Notes: generated by a model from the sequence alone, not told the origin. A stretch of DNA of 64,000 bases from Tridacna crocea (GCA_943736015.1 OX031072.1:4925501-4989500); one strand, 5' to 3'. Counted from the stretch's first letter, positions 31,037-41,817 are shown. Made by a program: numbers and translations.

Positions 31037-31504
31037 GACAGAAACATGGAATTTAGATTGTTGTGTTGAATGTTTTGATAATACGATGCCATGTTTCGGT
31101 AATTTTAGACCATGGTACCAAAGCAACTAGTCAATGTCAATGGCGCTACTATTCTCTGCATTGCGAAAATTTGGAGCATCTTGTATCTTACACCAAGAGG
31201 CAAAGGTAAAATTTGCGTGTCTTTAATTATTTCTGCGCCTCACGTGGTTTCTGGTTGCTATGGTGGCTATGATTGGTTACTATGTTGTTAATGCTATATA
31301 TAGGACGGGGGGTTAACAAGTTCAACTGTAAGTCCTGAAGCTTGTCACGTTAAGACTACATGCTTACGGTTTTGTCAGTTTATTTGCTAGTTTGTTTTGT
31401 ATATATTGGTTTCAGTCATCGAATGATCTCAGTTGCTCGTACAAAGATTTGACAGAGAAATAAGTTCGAATTTAACGAGTTGGCTTTTTTTCCACGATCT
31501 GTCA
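31037..31504. other. no recognisable feature
   Basis: Unique sequence. Confidence 0.4.
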
Positions 31505-31735
31505 CAGAGTCATGCTCTGTGGAAAGAAGATTTTATGCATCTACAAAGAGTATCGACCATGACAGCCTGTACAGTTCGCAGACGAAACTTTCTGTTATCA
31601 GTAAATTTTCTGTATACATGGCCATGGCAAACTTATGTTTTAATAGGTTATCTGACAAAATGAATTTTATGGATTCACAGTAAGGTACCATCTTACTTAA
31701 TATAAGGCATTGAAGAGAGGCTTTAAAACTCTTTT
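31505..31735 (+). mobile_element. E element, diverged
   Basis: CATGCTCTGTGGAAAGAAGA, ATGCATCTACAAAGAGTATC, worn hairpin GACAGCCTGTACAGTTCGCA, then GACAAAATGAATTTTATGGA and a poor right end. Confidence 0.7.
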
Positions 31736-31989
31736 TGCGAGAACGCCGCTCATCTATTTCTTGTTTGTTGTCCATAATAAATATTCTGCCGAAGAAAGCA
31801 GACCGGGGACAGTCAATGACAGTATCCATATCAACCAGTTCTTTGAATAACGTTGTGTTTAGCAGGTAAAATGATCATATCTGATCTATTTCCTCGAGTG
31901 ATTGTTTCCCTCTTTGATTTCTATTTGACAAAATCTCAAACGCCGTAAAATAGATACCAGACTTTTATGGGTAAAACATCTTTATGCAC

Positions 31990-32150
31990 TAAACACAAAA
32001 AAAGTTTCTGTGTTTTAACCATCCCAAGGAAGGAAGCTTTTGAAAACATTCTTGGGAAAATGAGAAAAATGCTTTGGTTACCAGTATTTTCAGCTCGTTT
32101 GCTTTCAAAGAAAACGTCCAGGGTATTGTCGTAGGGCAGGCGTCGGTCTA
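31990..32150 (-). mobile_element. decayed A element
   Basis: AAGGAAGCTTTTGAAAACAT, GGGAAAATGAGAAAAATGCT, TTGGTTACCAGTATTTTC are recognisable. Right arm replaced. Confidence 0.6.
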
Positions 32151-32560
32151 CGTCGTTTTCAAAAACTTTGACATCTTGTAATATATCTTTATTTCATGCT
32201 TCCAGTAAATTATCGAGAAATACTTTTTGATATTTCATGGTTTCGACCAGTGAAAATACCTATTTTTGTATTCTGACTCTTCAGTTGAAGGCGGAACAAT
32301 TATTCCTGCGCATTATTTACCTTGGTAATAATGCACATGCTTCACAACCAGATGGAAATATGACGTAATTTACCTTACATTTCTCGCGCTTGACGTAATT
32401 TTCTAATGCGTTGCTATTCGGAGGGGGTACGCCACGGGGAATAATCGAAAAGAACTGTACTGGATTTTTATTAAGTCCCCCCCACCCGAAAGGGTATTAA
32501 AAGCATAGCACAAAATAAATAGAATATTTCGGGTTTTTTTATTCGGTAACATATCAAATT
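32151..32560. other. small hairpin only
   Basis: GCATTATTTACC..GGTAATAATGC forms a short hairpin at 32308-32337. A C/G-rich spot (TCCCCCCCACCCG) lies near 32477. Confidence 0.4.
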
Positions 32561-32561
32561 T

Positions 32562-32706
32562 ATTTCATCGAGTGAACATCATCGGTAATAATTTCACGAT
32601 TGGCGCAGCCAGGAGCGAAAATATTACCTATGATGTTCACTCGATAAAATGAGTTTGCGCCCCTCGTTAAATTATCACCGATCATGTCCACTCAATGAAA
32701 TAAATT
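32562..32706. repeat. three-arm inverted repeat
   Basis: Arm 1 (32562-32600) AAATTTATTTCATCGAGTGA continues ACATCATCGGTAATAATTT. Arm 3 (32666-32706) is its diverged reverse complement. Arm 2 (about 32622-32650, ATTACCTATGATGTTCACTC) is also complementary to arm 1, so arm 1 can pair with either. Confidence 0.85.
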
Positions 32707-32709
32707 TTG

Positions 32710-33189
32710 ATCTTCACAATGAAAAAACAGATATCCTCTATGTCTGTCATCGCCGAAGATCAGACTTGGATAAGTTCTTCATTACGAACAAAAAATCCAT
32801 ACAACTAATCGTCGTATTATTATAATAGTTTTGTATTTCCATTTTTGTGTGAAATCTGAGATTTTGATATCGTTGGAATCATTTTGAAATGTTCTATCTT
32901 CCCATGAAATCTATTTTGCACTACAAGCCCTGGTTAATGGCCTTGATTTAACTCCACTAATGATTTTATTATTCTCAGAAAATTTGGAGTTAATTTTCTT
33001 GAAAGCATCCAAATGGCGGTTAGAACTCTATAATAATTGTACAACTAGAGCTATCACTAAACGTGATTTTATCCCCCACAAGCACCTTCTCACAAAAACA
33101 GGTCTTTGTCACAGAATGCAGAATCTTTTAGTACAATTGTAAGATTTGAAAAAAGTTCAAGGGGAGATAATTCCGTAACAAATCGCAGA
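32710..33189. other. no recognisable feature
   Basis: Unique AT-rich sequence. Confidence 0.4.
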
Positions 33190-33397
33190 AGGGCCATGAA
33201 AGTTGCACATGCACAACTTCATATTCGTATATATGTATAGGAACCCTGCGAGTAAATTTGAGTCCAGCACTTTAAAAACTCTAGGAGTATTGCTCCGGAC
33301 AAATTTGTGTCGACGGACGGGCAGACGGATAGACAGCTATGGCAATTCCGGTAACCCCCCCCCCACTCCACTACGTTGTAGGGGGTTTAATAATGCG
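33190..33397 (+). repeat. dispersed repeat U1
   Basis: GTATTGCTCCGGACAAATTT, GACGGACGGGCAGACGGATA and a C-tract before GTAGGGGGTTTAATAATG. I recall this GGACGGACAGAC-type arrangement from bivalve genomes; only one copy is visible here. Confidence 0.4.
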
Positions 33398-33425
33398 ACA
33401 AAATGTAGTTAACCATCAAAGTATT

Positions 33426-33616
33426 TTAACCCAGTTATGCCCTTCTTTGACTTTGAACTTTCACTGGAAATCAAGCAACTGCAGCCGAATGTTGCATGCA
33501 GTGCTCTTATCTCCTTTTCCCACAAAGTTTTCTAGCATTTCAAATTCATTGAATTATTGTTATTTGCAAATGCTTTCGATGTGGGTGGGTTTTCCCACAT
33601 CTGGTGAAGAGGTTAA
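33426..33616 (-). mobile_element. A element, left arm lost
   Basis: Right half present: CTCCTTTTCCCACAAAGTTT, TTGCAAATGCTTTCGATGTG, GAAGAGGTTAA. Shares TTAA 33613-33616 with the next A element. Confidence 0.75.
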
Positions 33617-33836
33617 CCTTTACCATACAAACTCTGGTTTTTTACGACCATGAGATAAAAGCCTTTTGAAAACATTGTGGGAAAAAGGAGAAAATGCTGG
33701 TAACCAGCATTTTCTCCTTTTTCCACAATGTTTTCTACCCTGCTGGACACAAATGTCAATGTTTGAGTTACGTTTATTTTGTCGTCTGCAAGTGCTTTCA
33801 ATGTGGACCAGTCTTATAAGTTTGCCGTTTGCTTAA
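33613..33836 (-). mobile_element. A element (TTAA MITE)
   Basis: TTAACCTTTACCATACAAAC to GCCGTTTGCTTAA, 224 bp, complete palindrome. Confidence 0.92.
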
Positions 33837-34043
33837 CAATAAATGTTACCCAACCTTGCTTCCCTAATCGTTCTTTCAGACTCGGCGTAATAAAAGTAAA
33901 TGAATACAATCAAATGCTTTTTCCTGTCAATGGAGTGACTGCATTATCCATTCTGTCTGGGACCGCTGATAGATTACCCAACTTCCCCATTGCTAGCGAC
34001 AAAACTACTGGGTAAATACAGTCTTCAGTTATCTCATTGCAAT

Positions 34044-34271
34044 TTAACCCATTACCACACAATCCCTACTTTTGACGCCCCTGAGAAAGAAGCCTTTTGA
34101 AAATACTGTAGGAAAAGGAGAAAACTCTGGTAACCAGCATTTTCTCCTTTTCCCACAGTTTTCTACCCTTCCCAGAACAAATTAAAATTTTTCAGTCACC
34201 TTCATTTTGTCGTCTGCAAATGCTTTCAATTTGAACCAGTCTAAAATTTTTGTCGTGTGGTAAAGAGTTAA
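34044..34271 (-). mobile_element. A element sharing TTAA
   Basis: TTAACCCATTACCACACAAT to GGTAAAGAGTTAA, 228 bp. Left core arm GGAGAAAACTCTGGTAACCA carries changes. Confidence 0.92.
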
Positions 34272-34505
34272 CCCTTTACCAGACGACAAGATTTTTTAAT
34301 TGTCTAAATTGAAAGAATTTACAGACGACAAATTAAATACAGTTCAAAGGATGCTTTCTGTCCGCTGTTGGGGTAGAAAACATCGTGGGAAAAAGAGACG
34401 ATATTTCGATGTTATCGATGGCTTTCTTTCTTAGGGTTTCGATGTTTTCAAAGGCTTTGTTTCCTAGGGTTGTTAAATTGCGGGACTGAGTGACAAATTG
34501 ATTAA
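34268..34505 (+). mobile_element. A element with the core replaced
   Basis: TTAACCCTTTACCAGACGAC to AATTGATTAA. After GTGGGAAAAAGAGA the core is replaced by a local duplication: TTTCGATGTT occurs twice and GGCTTTCTTTCTTAGGG is echoed by GGCTTTGTTTCCTAGGG. Confidence 0.82.
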
Positions 34506-34720
34506 AAAAGGAAATGCAGTCGACATATTTGCTCTCCACGTTTGAGTTTTTTGCTTTCTAAGATATTGTGGCTGAAAGAGAAATTGGCACTGAATAGCAC
34601 TTTCGGGAAAAAAAAAATCGTGGACGTTTCTGGTGTTGCAGTAGACTTTTGGTGAAAGAAAACCTTTGTGATAAAAGGAAAAAAATGCATATGACGATGA
34701 AAAAGTTTACACTTGTATAT

Positions 34721-34979
34721 GTGACCCATCACGCAAAAAGGAACCATCTGGGAATAATATACATCAATTAAATGAAAACAGATGAACAATAGTGCAGGTC
34801 AGTTTAACTTGATAATTAAAAAATGATTGTATAACAAGGTACCATGACCACTTTTCATACAGAAAATGTCATAAAAGCGAAAAGTGTCAACCCTGGTCAG
34901 ACTGCGCGAATCGCGCAGTCTGACCAGAGTTGACACTTTTCGCAGTTCCAAGAAGGTCCCTTTTTGCGTGATGGGTCAC
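34721..34979 (+). mobile_element. F element, complete
   Basis: GTGACCCATCACGCAAAAAG to GCGTGATGGGTCAC, 259 bp. Hairpin CCTGGTCAGACTGCGCGAAT / complement lies near the right end. Flanks CTTGTATAT and CTTTATAT may be an 8-9 bp target duplication. Confidence 0.95.
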
Positions 34980-35021
34980 CTTTATATTTTTGCCATGATC
35001 TGACACAAGGTGTTTTATGCA

Positions 35022-35200
35022 ACTCCGGGATGCATGGCACGAAGAAGGTCATCACAATTATGGATCCGTCAATCCAACTTTTCTAACAAAACAACTGAAT
35101 GATGAGGTCGAATGGTCCTTGGATCTGTATGCAAAAAAAAAAGAACCCATAGCAAAAGGTTCAACCCAGGTGAGCTTGCGCGGACTCCTTTTCACAGAGA
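35022..35200 (-). mobile_element. E element, inverted and decayed
   Basis: GGTCATCACAATTATGGATC, AATGGTCCTTGGATCTGTAT, CAACCCAGGTGAGCTTGCGC, CCTTTTCACAGAG are E phrases in reverse complement. Confidence 0.6.
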
Positions 35201-35214
35201 ATCACTTATATATA

Positions 35215-35483
35215 TATGGCCTGCAACACGCGAAAATAGGCATTCCGACATTTGCGTAACGTGTCGCCTCGGATCAGCCTATACAGCTCGCCCAGGCTAA
35301 TCTGAGACGACACTTTCCGTTTTTGGGTAATTTTCTGTTTTGCGCAACTCTACTGTGGCACAAAATATAATGAAATCGTAAGGTGTCGTCTCGGATTAGA
35401 CTGCGCGGACTGCGCAGGCTGATCCGAGACGACACTTTACGCAAATGTCCGAATGTCCCTTTTCGCGTGTTGCAGGCCATATA
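35215..35483. mobile_element. G element, complete
   Basis: Perfect 22-bp terminal inverted repeats start TATGGCCTGCAACACGCGAA. Left hairpin worn (CGGATCAGCCTATACAGCTC); right hairpin GGATTAGACTGCGCGGACTG / complement strong. Flanking TA is consistent with a TA target. Confidence 0.93.
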
Positions 35484-35570
35484 AGCTTCATTCATGTTGA
35501 ATTCCCGTACTGCAGATTGCAAAGGTTGTTTCGATTATGGTCCGCCGCTACGCAACAAATTTACAACAAA

Positions 35571-35800
35571 TTTACTCTTTACCACACAATCCCGACTTTT
35601 AACGACCCTGTGAAAGAAAGCCTTCTGAAAAAATTGTGGGAAAAGGAGAAAATGCGGGTAACCAGCATTTTCTCCTTTTCCCACAATGTTTTCTACCCTT
35701 TCCAAATAAAATTTCAAAGTTTGATACACATTTATTTTATCGTCTGCAAATGCTTTCAATTCTGATTGGGCCAAACTGTGGTCGTTTGGTAAAGAGTTAA
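35571..35800 (-). mobile_element. A element
   Basis: Left TTAA mutated (TTTACTCTTTACCACACAAT). Right end GGTAAAGAGTTAA. Core complete except AAATGCGGGTAACC. Confidence 0.92.
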
Positions 35801-36156
35801 ATGATCGAGCAAGGTCATCTAGTTGTTCCTTGGCAGCATAAGTCTACAAATTTCTTTCTTTAAATCTAAATTCCAGGGCTAGCCAATTAATTTGCTGATA
35901 TCTGTTGACTGCGATGCATCATGCACTTCCGGTTGATAAGTGTTCATATTACAGGCAAAAATAAACATTTGCCAATACTTTTATTGTCTGTTTCAATATG
36001 TGGTGCTTGTGAAGATCTGACAAATTAGTCATTTCTCATTTTTCTTCCCTGTTTTTCTGTCTGTCTGTTTATCGTTTGTTCGTTTCAGTAGATTCACTGC
36101 CGAACCGTGATGTGAGTACAATAGTGTTTGGGATGAAAAATATAATTTTTAGCAAG
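35801..36156. other. no recognisable feature
   Basis: Unique sequence. Confidence 0.4.
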
Positions 36157-36385
36157 TTAACCCTTTACTCCATAAGGCATTTCTATGGTATTTCTAATTG
36201 ACCCAAAATAACAGCAAGGATGAAGCTGTTTCTTATGTGTATATGACACCTTTTGGTAGCGTAGAAAATATTGTGGCAAAAGGTGAAATTGCTCGTCACG
36301 AGCAATTTCACCTTTTGCCACAATGTTTTCCAAAGGCTCCTACAAGCAATGCGTTGAAATGAGTATCTATGGAGTAAAGGGTTAA
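36157..36385 (+). mobile_element. B element, complete
   Basis: TTAACCCTTTACTCCATAAG to CTATGGAGTAAAGGGTTAA, 229 bp. Palindrome GGTGAAATTGCTCGTCACGA. Terminal CTCCATA and TATGGAG extend the inverted repeat to about 17 bp. Confidence 0.95.
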
Positions 36386-36811
36386 ATGACATTACCACAA
36401 TATAAGTGAAATGTCTGCGGGTTAATGCTTCCGATACAGTTATCTAAAAGACGACGCCATACAGTATTTCTCTCGTGCCATGCCAAAAGTTTAAAAACGA
36501 AATACAAATAAAAACTTTGTCCAAAACCACAACTATCATATTACAGCGCTGTCCTCCTGTTGCATATAAAATATCTGTTGGCAGATAGCGATTGAATACA
36601 TATTATTCCCTTGAGACAGCGCTTACCAGCAAATAATGAAATTCATCCTCGATGTAATATTGATGCATTGCATCAGTTAGTAGTTAAATGTTGTTTTATT
36701 GCCCTCGATCGCATCTCATTGACAGTACTGTCAATCAATATGGGATTTTGTTCTTTGACATCAACCCACTTTCTGCTTTTTTAGCTCGGATGTTTTCGAA
36801 AGAAAGTCTTG
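36386..36811. other. no recognisable feature
   Basis: Unique sequence; ACAGTACTGT near 36722 is a short palindrome. Confidence 0.4.
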
Positions 36812-37029
36812 TTATCTCATTACCAAACGACAATATTTTAGGCTTGTCCTAATCGAAAGCATTGGCAGACGACAAAGTAAAAGTGACTGAAATTTTGAAA
36901 TTTGTTTTGTGAAGAGTAGAAAACATTGAGGGAAAAGGAGAAAATGCTGGTTACCAGCATTTTCTCCTTTTCCCACCATGTTTTCTAAAGGCTTCTTTCT
37001 CAGGGTCGTCAAAAGTAGGGATTCCTTAT
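36812..37029 (+). mobile_element. A element, right terminus shortened
   Basis: TTATCTCATTACCAAACGAC start; ends AAGTAGGGATTCCTTAT. The usual GTGTGGTAATGGG is missing. TTAT is present at both ends, so the target or both copies differ from TTAA. Confidence 0.88.
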
Positions 37030-37408
37030 CTTCGTGAGAAGTTTGTGTATTTTCTCAAGTATCTGTTATTCGGTCAACTTAAGATATTTATTTCGAACTT
37101 GAGCTAGCTGGCTGCCTTCAAAATGGGAGCCAGTGCAAGAAAGGCAGGTAACTCTCAATTTATTTTGACACAGTAATGCCTCTTTTTCAACTTAAAACTT
37201 TTAACTCGAGAACGCCTGCATTCGAGCGTTGGGGGCCGCATGCGTTGCTATCGTTTTATTCTCCCGAGCCATTTTCAAAGAGCGTGGATAATTCCGATCT
37301 CGATCTTAACTTTTCGATGTTTAAGTTAGTCGTTTCATCTTGTTTTTGATATTGTTCCTGGTTGACGGTTCCTAACGCTAAATATTTTGAATCAGCAGAT
37401 TACAGATT
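37030..37408. other. no recognisable feature
   Basis: Unique sequence. Confidence 0.4.
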
Positions 37409-37622
37409 TTAACCCTCAGCATGCAGGGTATGAACTGTTGACTGGACAGATGTAAATCTTGTTAGCTTATTAGACATTGGGTAAGGTATATATGATCGAG
37501 ACTACTTGCAGAGTGGCTGATGGTGTACAGCAAAATCAAACTGCTCGTATGTGCAGTCTGATCTTGCTGTACACTTTCCGCAAAAATGCATCTGTGGTCG
37601 CGAACTGTATGGCAAGAGTTAA
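37409..37622 (-). mobile_element. diverged D element
   Basis: TTAACCCTCAGCATGCAGGG to ATGGCAAGAGTTAA, 214 bp. Hairpin is a distinct variant: GTGTACAGCAAAATCAAACT / GTCTGATCTTGCTGTACACT. Confidence 0.85.
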
Positions 37623-38014
37623 GACCGAATAGCACTGTATAAAAAGGATATTTGCAATGTTCCCATAACAAACCCCTTTAACTAGTGCTTCCATTGCTAG
37701 ATGGCTTGTGGCATCAATGTTTTAACTGTCAGTACTTATTTATTCATAACTGTTCCAACAGGACCTTTCACGCTTCTGCCATTGACATATATGGAAAAAA
37801 TGTGGTAAAAGTTGCAACTTCTTGCAACAAAGCATAATCGTATATTTATCTATCTTTATTCTATAAATTTTTTGACACGATTTTTCCTCAACCTATTTAT
37901 TGTTTTACATATATTTATTTATTCGTTTCGATTTTCTAATAACCCAAAACAGCATTTTGACTGCAGTATTTATTTGCTTTCTATTCCTGATTAAACCATC
38001 TTACACTAAATGAC
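37623..38014. other. no recognisable feature
   Basis: AT-rich with TATTTATTTATT-like stretches. Confidence 0.4.
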
Positions 38015-38256
38015 TTAACCCTTTACCTAACAATTCCGTGTTTGAATATCCTTATAGAAGAGGGCACTGGGTTTTTATGTCTGTTCCGGAAAAAAGGAAA
38101 ACATTTTGGACCTTCATTTCCCATTTCCCCTTTTCCAATACACGTTCTACCCTACTTGAGACCCATTGGATATGTGCATATTGGATATTGGATACCCTGC
38201 AAATGTTTCAGTCAGGTTGAACAAATCTAAAATTGTGTCGTGAGGTGGAGGGTTAA
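38015..38256 (-). mobile_element. A/C-type element with the core lost
   Basis: TTAACCCTTTACCTAACAAT to GTGGAGGGTTAA. ATCTAAAATTGTGTCG survives on the right. The palindrome is replaced by CATTTCCCATTTCCCCTTTT. Confidence 0.72.
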
Positions 38257-38317
38257 ACCATCAGACAGACCTTTGCCTGGATTTGTAACATATGCCATTC
38301 CGATAAAGTATATTTAT

Positions 38318-38545
38318 TTAACCCTTTACCCCATAGGGCATTTCTATGGTATCTCTAATTGACCCTAAATAACAGCAAGGATGAAGCCGTTTTTATGGGT
38401 TTATGAGACCTTTTAATAGTATAGAAAACATTGTGACAAAAGGTGAAATTGCTCGCGACGAGCAATTTCACCTTTTGCCACAATATTTTCCAAAGGCTCC
38501 TACAAGCAATGCGTAGAAACGAGTATCTATGGAGCAAAGGGTTAA
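38318..38545 (+). mobile_element. B element, complete
   Basis: TTAACCCTTTACCCCATAGG to CTATGGAGCAAAGGGTTAA, 228 bp. Palindrome GGTGAAATTGCTCGCGACGA. Confidence 0.95.
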
Positions 38546-38744
38546 GCATTCCTGACATGTTAACAAATCAGCGATGGTTTGTTTCTTTGTCTGGGGGTTT
38601 GTTAAATAACCAAAAGATGCGGTTCGTGTAAGATTAAATTCTGTACTTTGTATCATTGTTTAATGGAATGAAAGGACAATATAAAAGTTTTCTTTAGATT
38701 CCTGGCGTAGATATTGCAGTCTGTAACTCTAGATCTACTTTCTA

Positions 38745-38903
38745 TACAAGGCGACCAAATGTCAAAATTGTCCAAAATGAAAGTATATGCAGAGAATGAT
38801 ACGATGTATCTAGTTACCGGCATTTTTTCCTATTTTTTTTTACAATATTTCATAAAGGTGTTTCCTAAGAATCGTTATAACTTGGGATAGTATGATAAAG
38901 ACT
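38745..38903 (+). mobile_element. decayed A element
   Basis: TTGTCCAAAATGAAAGTATA, GTTACCGGCATTTTTTCC, TTTCCTAAGAATCGTTATAA follow A order; termini gone. Confidence 0.55.
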
Positions 38904-39109
38904 GAACTGCTAAATGAATAAAAAATCTCCAATCCGCATGGTAAAAATACCCGAGAACTGCCCTTTCAAAGACTGGGGTTTGTGTGAGGGTCAGGCGAGA
39001 AAACTAACTGTACAGCTAAGATCAGACTGACGCCAAACCACCAAGGGTTTAGAAAAGTCCTGATGTCGCTGGGATAGCGTTTGTAACGTATAAAAAATGC
39101 GTTTAGGCT

Positions 39110-39292
39110 ATAAAGCTGCAAAGAAATTTCAGTCGATCTGATTGGATAATTTGCTCTGAACATAATTTTATGGCAAGATCCAGGGCAAAAACAAGTTTCC
39201 CTTTCACGAGCCCCGCATACAATACGACACTTTGAACACAAAATGCAAAAATGGCGATTGCAATCGATTCGAGCCGCCCACAAGACAAAGTA
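39110..39292. repeat. dispersed repeat R, copy 1
   Basis: CTGCAAAGAAATTTCAGTCG, ATCTGATTGGATAATTTGCT, TTTCCCTTTCACGAGCCCCG align in order with 43688-43820. On the minus strand both give a reading with IIQSD..KF.CS. Confidence 0.65.
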
Positions 39293-39574
39293 GCTTTCAC
39301 CATATCATTACTAGTTTCCCGTCATGGTTGCCGTGTAAAGGGAAGGAACAAATTAGTTTTGAAAATGAATAAATTTGGTCACATATAAATTATTGTTTGT
39401 TGTCATTCGAAAACAAATACACATGTTTAAATGAGCCAATCCTTCGTCGGGTAAGCCAACTGTGATGTTGCAAAACTCATACATTGCAACCTGATGATCG
39501 TTTGAGGCAACTAATGATCGATTACTGTTGCCAATAGATCATTAAAATGAATAGCTACTTGCCTTGAAGTTGTG

Positions 39575-39870
39575 TAAATCCATGTTCAGATAGAAAAAAT
39601 GTTTAATGTCTATCGCAGTGACATCATCAAGTTTATGCACCAAACTGCACGTCTTACCAAAGTTTCAGTGACGTCATTTCTGAATGACGTCAGTTTTCGG
39701 TGAATTGGGGGACTCAGACGGGAAATTCGATTTCGTCAACGTACTAAATCTCGTGACTCAATAAAAGAGGGATATTTCGTTGAATACATGTATACACCTA
39801 TGTTGGAATGGTAAAACTCTGTAGTGGATCTTATTGAAATTCGTTGTATGGTTAGATGGCAGGAGACTTA
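39575..39870 (+). repeat. dispersed repeat Q, copy 2
   Basis: ATCGCAGTGACATCATCAAG, TTTCAGTGACGTCATTTCTG, ATGACGTCAGTTTTCGGTGA, CTCAGACGGGAAATTCG, then AATGGTAAAACTCTG. Two TGACGTCA octamers. Confidence 0.75.
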
Positions 39871-39924
39871 ATAACTTCTCCATGGCTGTGGCGAATCATA
39901 TCGCAGTCTTGTTTTCGGCTCGTG

Positions 39925-40128
39925 GCGACATGATTCGTCATAGCTTACGCAGGCTGACCTTGGTCGAAATCTTTTGCTATGTAACAGTTTTCTGCACATC
40001 AAAAAACGGTATAGGCCTATCTCACGAGTCATTCTGCTGCTAAACAGAATGTATTGTATGCACCCATACTTGTATGATAACTTGTTTGGCACCATCATGC
40101 ACCACGGTGTTGCAATCAAGCTACTTTT
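39925..40128 (+). mobile_element. E element, 5' part eroded
   Basis: Right hairpin arm TTACGCAGGCTGACCTTGGT, then CGAAATCTTTTGCTATG, TGTATGATAACTTGTTTGGC, ACCATCATGCACCACGG. Confidence 0.7.
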
Positions 40129-40153
40129 TCCAGACTATTACGTTCATGTATTT

Positions 40154-40415
40154 GTGACCCTTCGCGCAAAAAAAGGACAACATGGAAATTCCTTGCATCG
40201 GGTACATGAAAACAGACCAAAGATAAGTGCAGTTCAATTTAAGTTTATTTTTGAAAAAATGATTGTATAACAAGGTACAATGACCGCTTTTCATACAGAA
40301 AATTACATCAAAACAAAAAGTGTCAACCATGGTCAGCCTGCGCGATTCGCGCAGTCTGACCAAGGTTGACACTTTTCGCAGTTCCCAGAAGCTCCCTTTT
40401 TGCGTGACGGATCAC
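40154..40415 (+). mobile_element. F element, complete
   Basis: GTGACCCTTCGCGCAAAAAA to GCGTGACGGATCAC, 262 bp. Hairpin CATGGTCAGCCTGCGCGATT / complement, compensated relative to other copies. Confidence 0.93.
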
Positions 40416-40930
40416 ATTTGCTATTCTGAACTGCATCAAGCACAAGAGCCTGATTTGCAATTTCCGAATGTGAATAGCTTGCACTTCTTAGATTTCAACA
40501 AAGAGCTGACGAGGTCTAATCAGTGATTTGGTTGCATCTATTATATCTATATTGTTGTCGAAGGGTCGCGGTAATGTCATACATAGTTAGTGGCATTTAA
40601 GTGTATGTGAGCTTGTCTTTAAACTCTCTCAGTTGGCGTTGTTCTGCTTAATTGGCGATTGTTTCTAATTGTTGCATTGTTCCATTCATCTTGATTATAC
40701 GTGACTATATAGATTTGGCTCCAATCTAATATTGGCTACTTTGCGTACTTGAAAAACCCATCTTTCCCACCCCCCTCCCTTTTTTTAACCTCTTTCTCGC
40801 GATAAAGCCTGCTCCTGGACGCATTGGATAAGAACACAGAAGAAAATTTGGAACGAAAAACTGGACTTTTTTCCCTATTATCTACGATATTACATTTTAA
40901 ACTCCGTCTTTGCAGGTGAATATGAATTAT
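40416..40930. other. no recognisable feature
   Basis: Unique sequence. Confidence 0.4.
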
Positions 40931-40934
40931 CAGG

Positions 40935-41008
40935 TTTCTCTGTCTGTTTCTCTCTATCTCTATCTTTTGCTGTCTTTCTGTCTCTGTCTCTTTGCCTCTC
41001 TGTCTCTC
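40935..41008. repeat. CT-rich microsatellite
   Basis: Imperfect TCTCTGTCTCTT-type pyrimidine tract. Confidence 0.9.
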
Positions 41009-41120
41009 TTAAAAGCAAAGTTGCAAATACAGGAATTTGTTACTATAGCTTATAAATATATGTTGGCGTAAATATGTAATGCATTTCATACAATAATTCA
41101 GTGTCTATGTCTTAGCCTGT

Positions 41121-41196
41121 CTGATATTATATCAATAAGAATAAGAAATGATCAATATCATTGTCTGATAGGACTGTATCAACACATTGATATTAA
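41121..41196. repeat. direct repeat, left copy
   Basis: TGATATTATATCAATAAGAA to AACACATTGATATTAA. The matching copy is 41346-41423, with a D-type hairpin between. Confidence 0.9.
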
Positions 41197-41228
41197 GCCT
41201 TTCCATACAGACGACACCAGAGGCTTTT

Positions 41229-41295
41229 GTGGACAGTGTAGATCAAGATCAGACTGCACAGAACGTGCAGTCTGATCTTGATCTACACTGTCCAC
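41229..41295. mobile_element. D-type perfect hairpin without D arms
   Basis: 31-bp arm GTGGACAGTGTAGATCAAGA.. with exact complement and a 5-base AGAAC loop. The GTGGAC outer edge (also at 62691) differs from the CGGACAG of ordinary D copies, and no TTAA termini are present. Confidence 0.93.
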
Positions 41296-41345
41296 TGCAT
41301 TATTCTGGAATATGATTGAACGCTCTCATGGTCCCTTGGCCTTTA

Positions 41346-41423
41346 TGATATTATATCAATAGGAATAAGTATATCGATCAATATCATTGTCCAAGAAGAC
41401 TGTATTAACACATTGATATTAAA
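41346..41423. repeat. direct repeat, right copy
   Basis: TGATATTATATCAATAGGAA to AACACATTGATATTAA, about 88% identical to 41121-41196 by eye. Confidence 0.9.
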
Positions 41424-41534
41424 CAAACTCCTCGCGTAAATAGATTCTACCAGACAGTTACAGATGGTCTAACTGGCAGTTTGGCCCTGGGCATGTAATA
41501 TTTACATATTAGTCATGCTCTCTGAACAGGGGGT

Positions 41535-41740
41535 TTATTGACCTGCCGCAATGGCTCAAGAGATAGAGCGTAGGAAACGTAACCGTCAAGACTCGGTCCA
41601 CTTGAGGGAATAGGTTTGAACCCCCAAAGTAGGCTATCTCAAATTGCAGTAGTCTTTCTGATGAGACGTTAAAACTGAGGCTCTGTGTGACAATGCTATA
41701 TTCGTATATGCGTAACTTTGGATGGGTTTCGTCCTGAATC
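41535..41740 (+). mobile_element. tRNA-derived SINE, second type
   Basis: CTGCCGCAATGGCTCAAGAG and B-box-like GGTTTGAACCC (41613-41623), then CTGATGAGACGTTAAAACTG. Body differs from the SINE at 5213. Confidence 0.6.
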
Positions 41741-41817
41741 TTGCTCTTTCCCCTATAACATAACTAATAGCTGTCAGAGGGCATTGCCCATATCAAGCGA
41801 TGGCGACGATAAATTAA

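Noticed and set aside
34721..34979. certain 8-bp hAT-type duplication for family F
   Set aside because: CTTGTATAT/CTTTATAT is suggestive, but flanks of the other F copies do not give a consistent length, so no superfamily was assigned.
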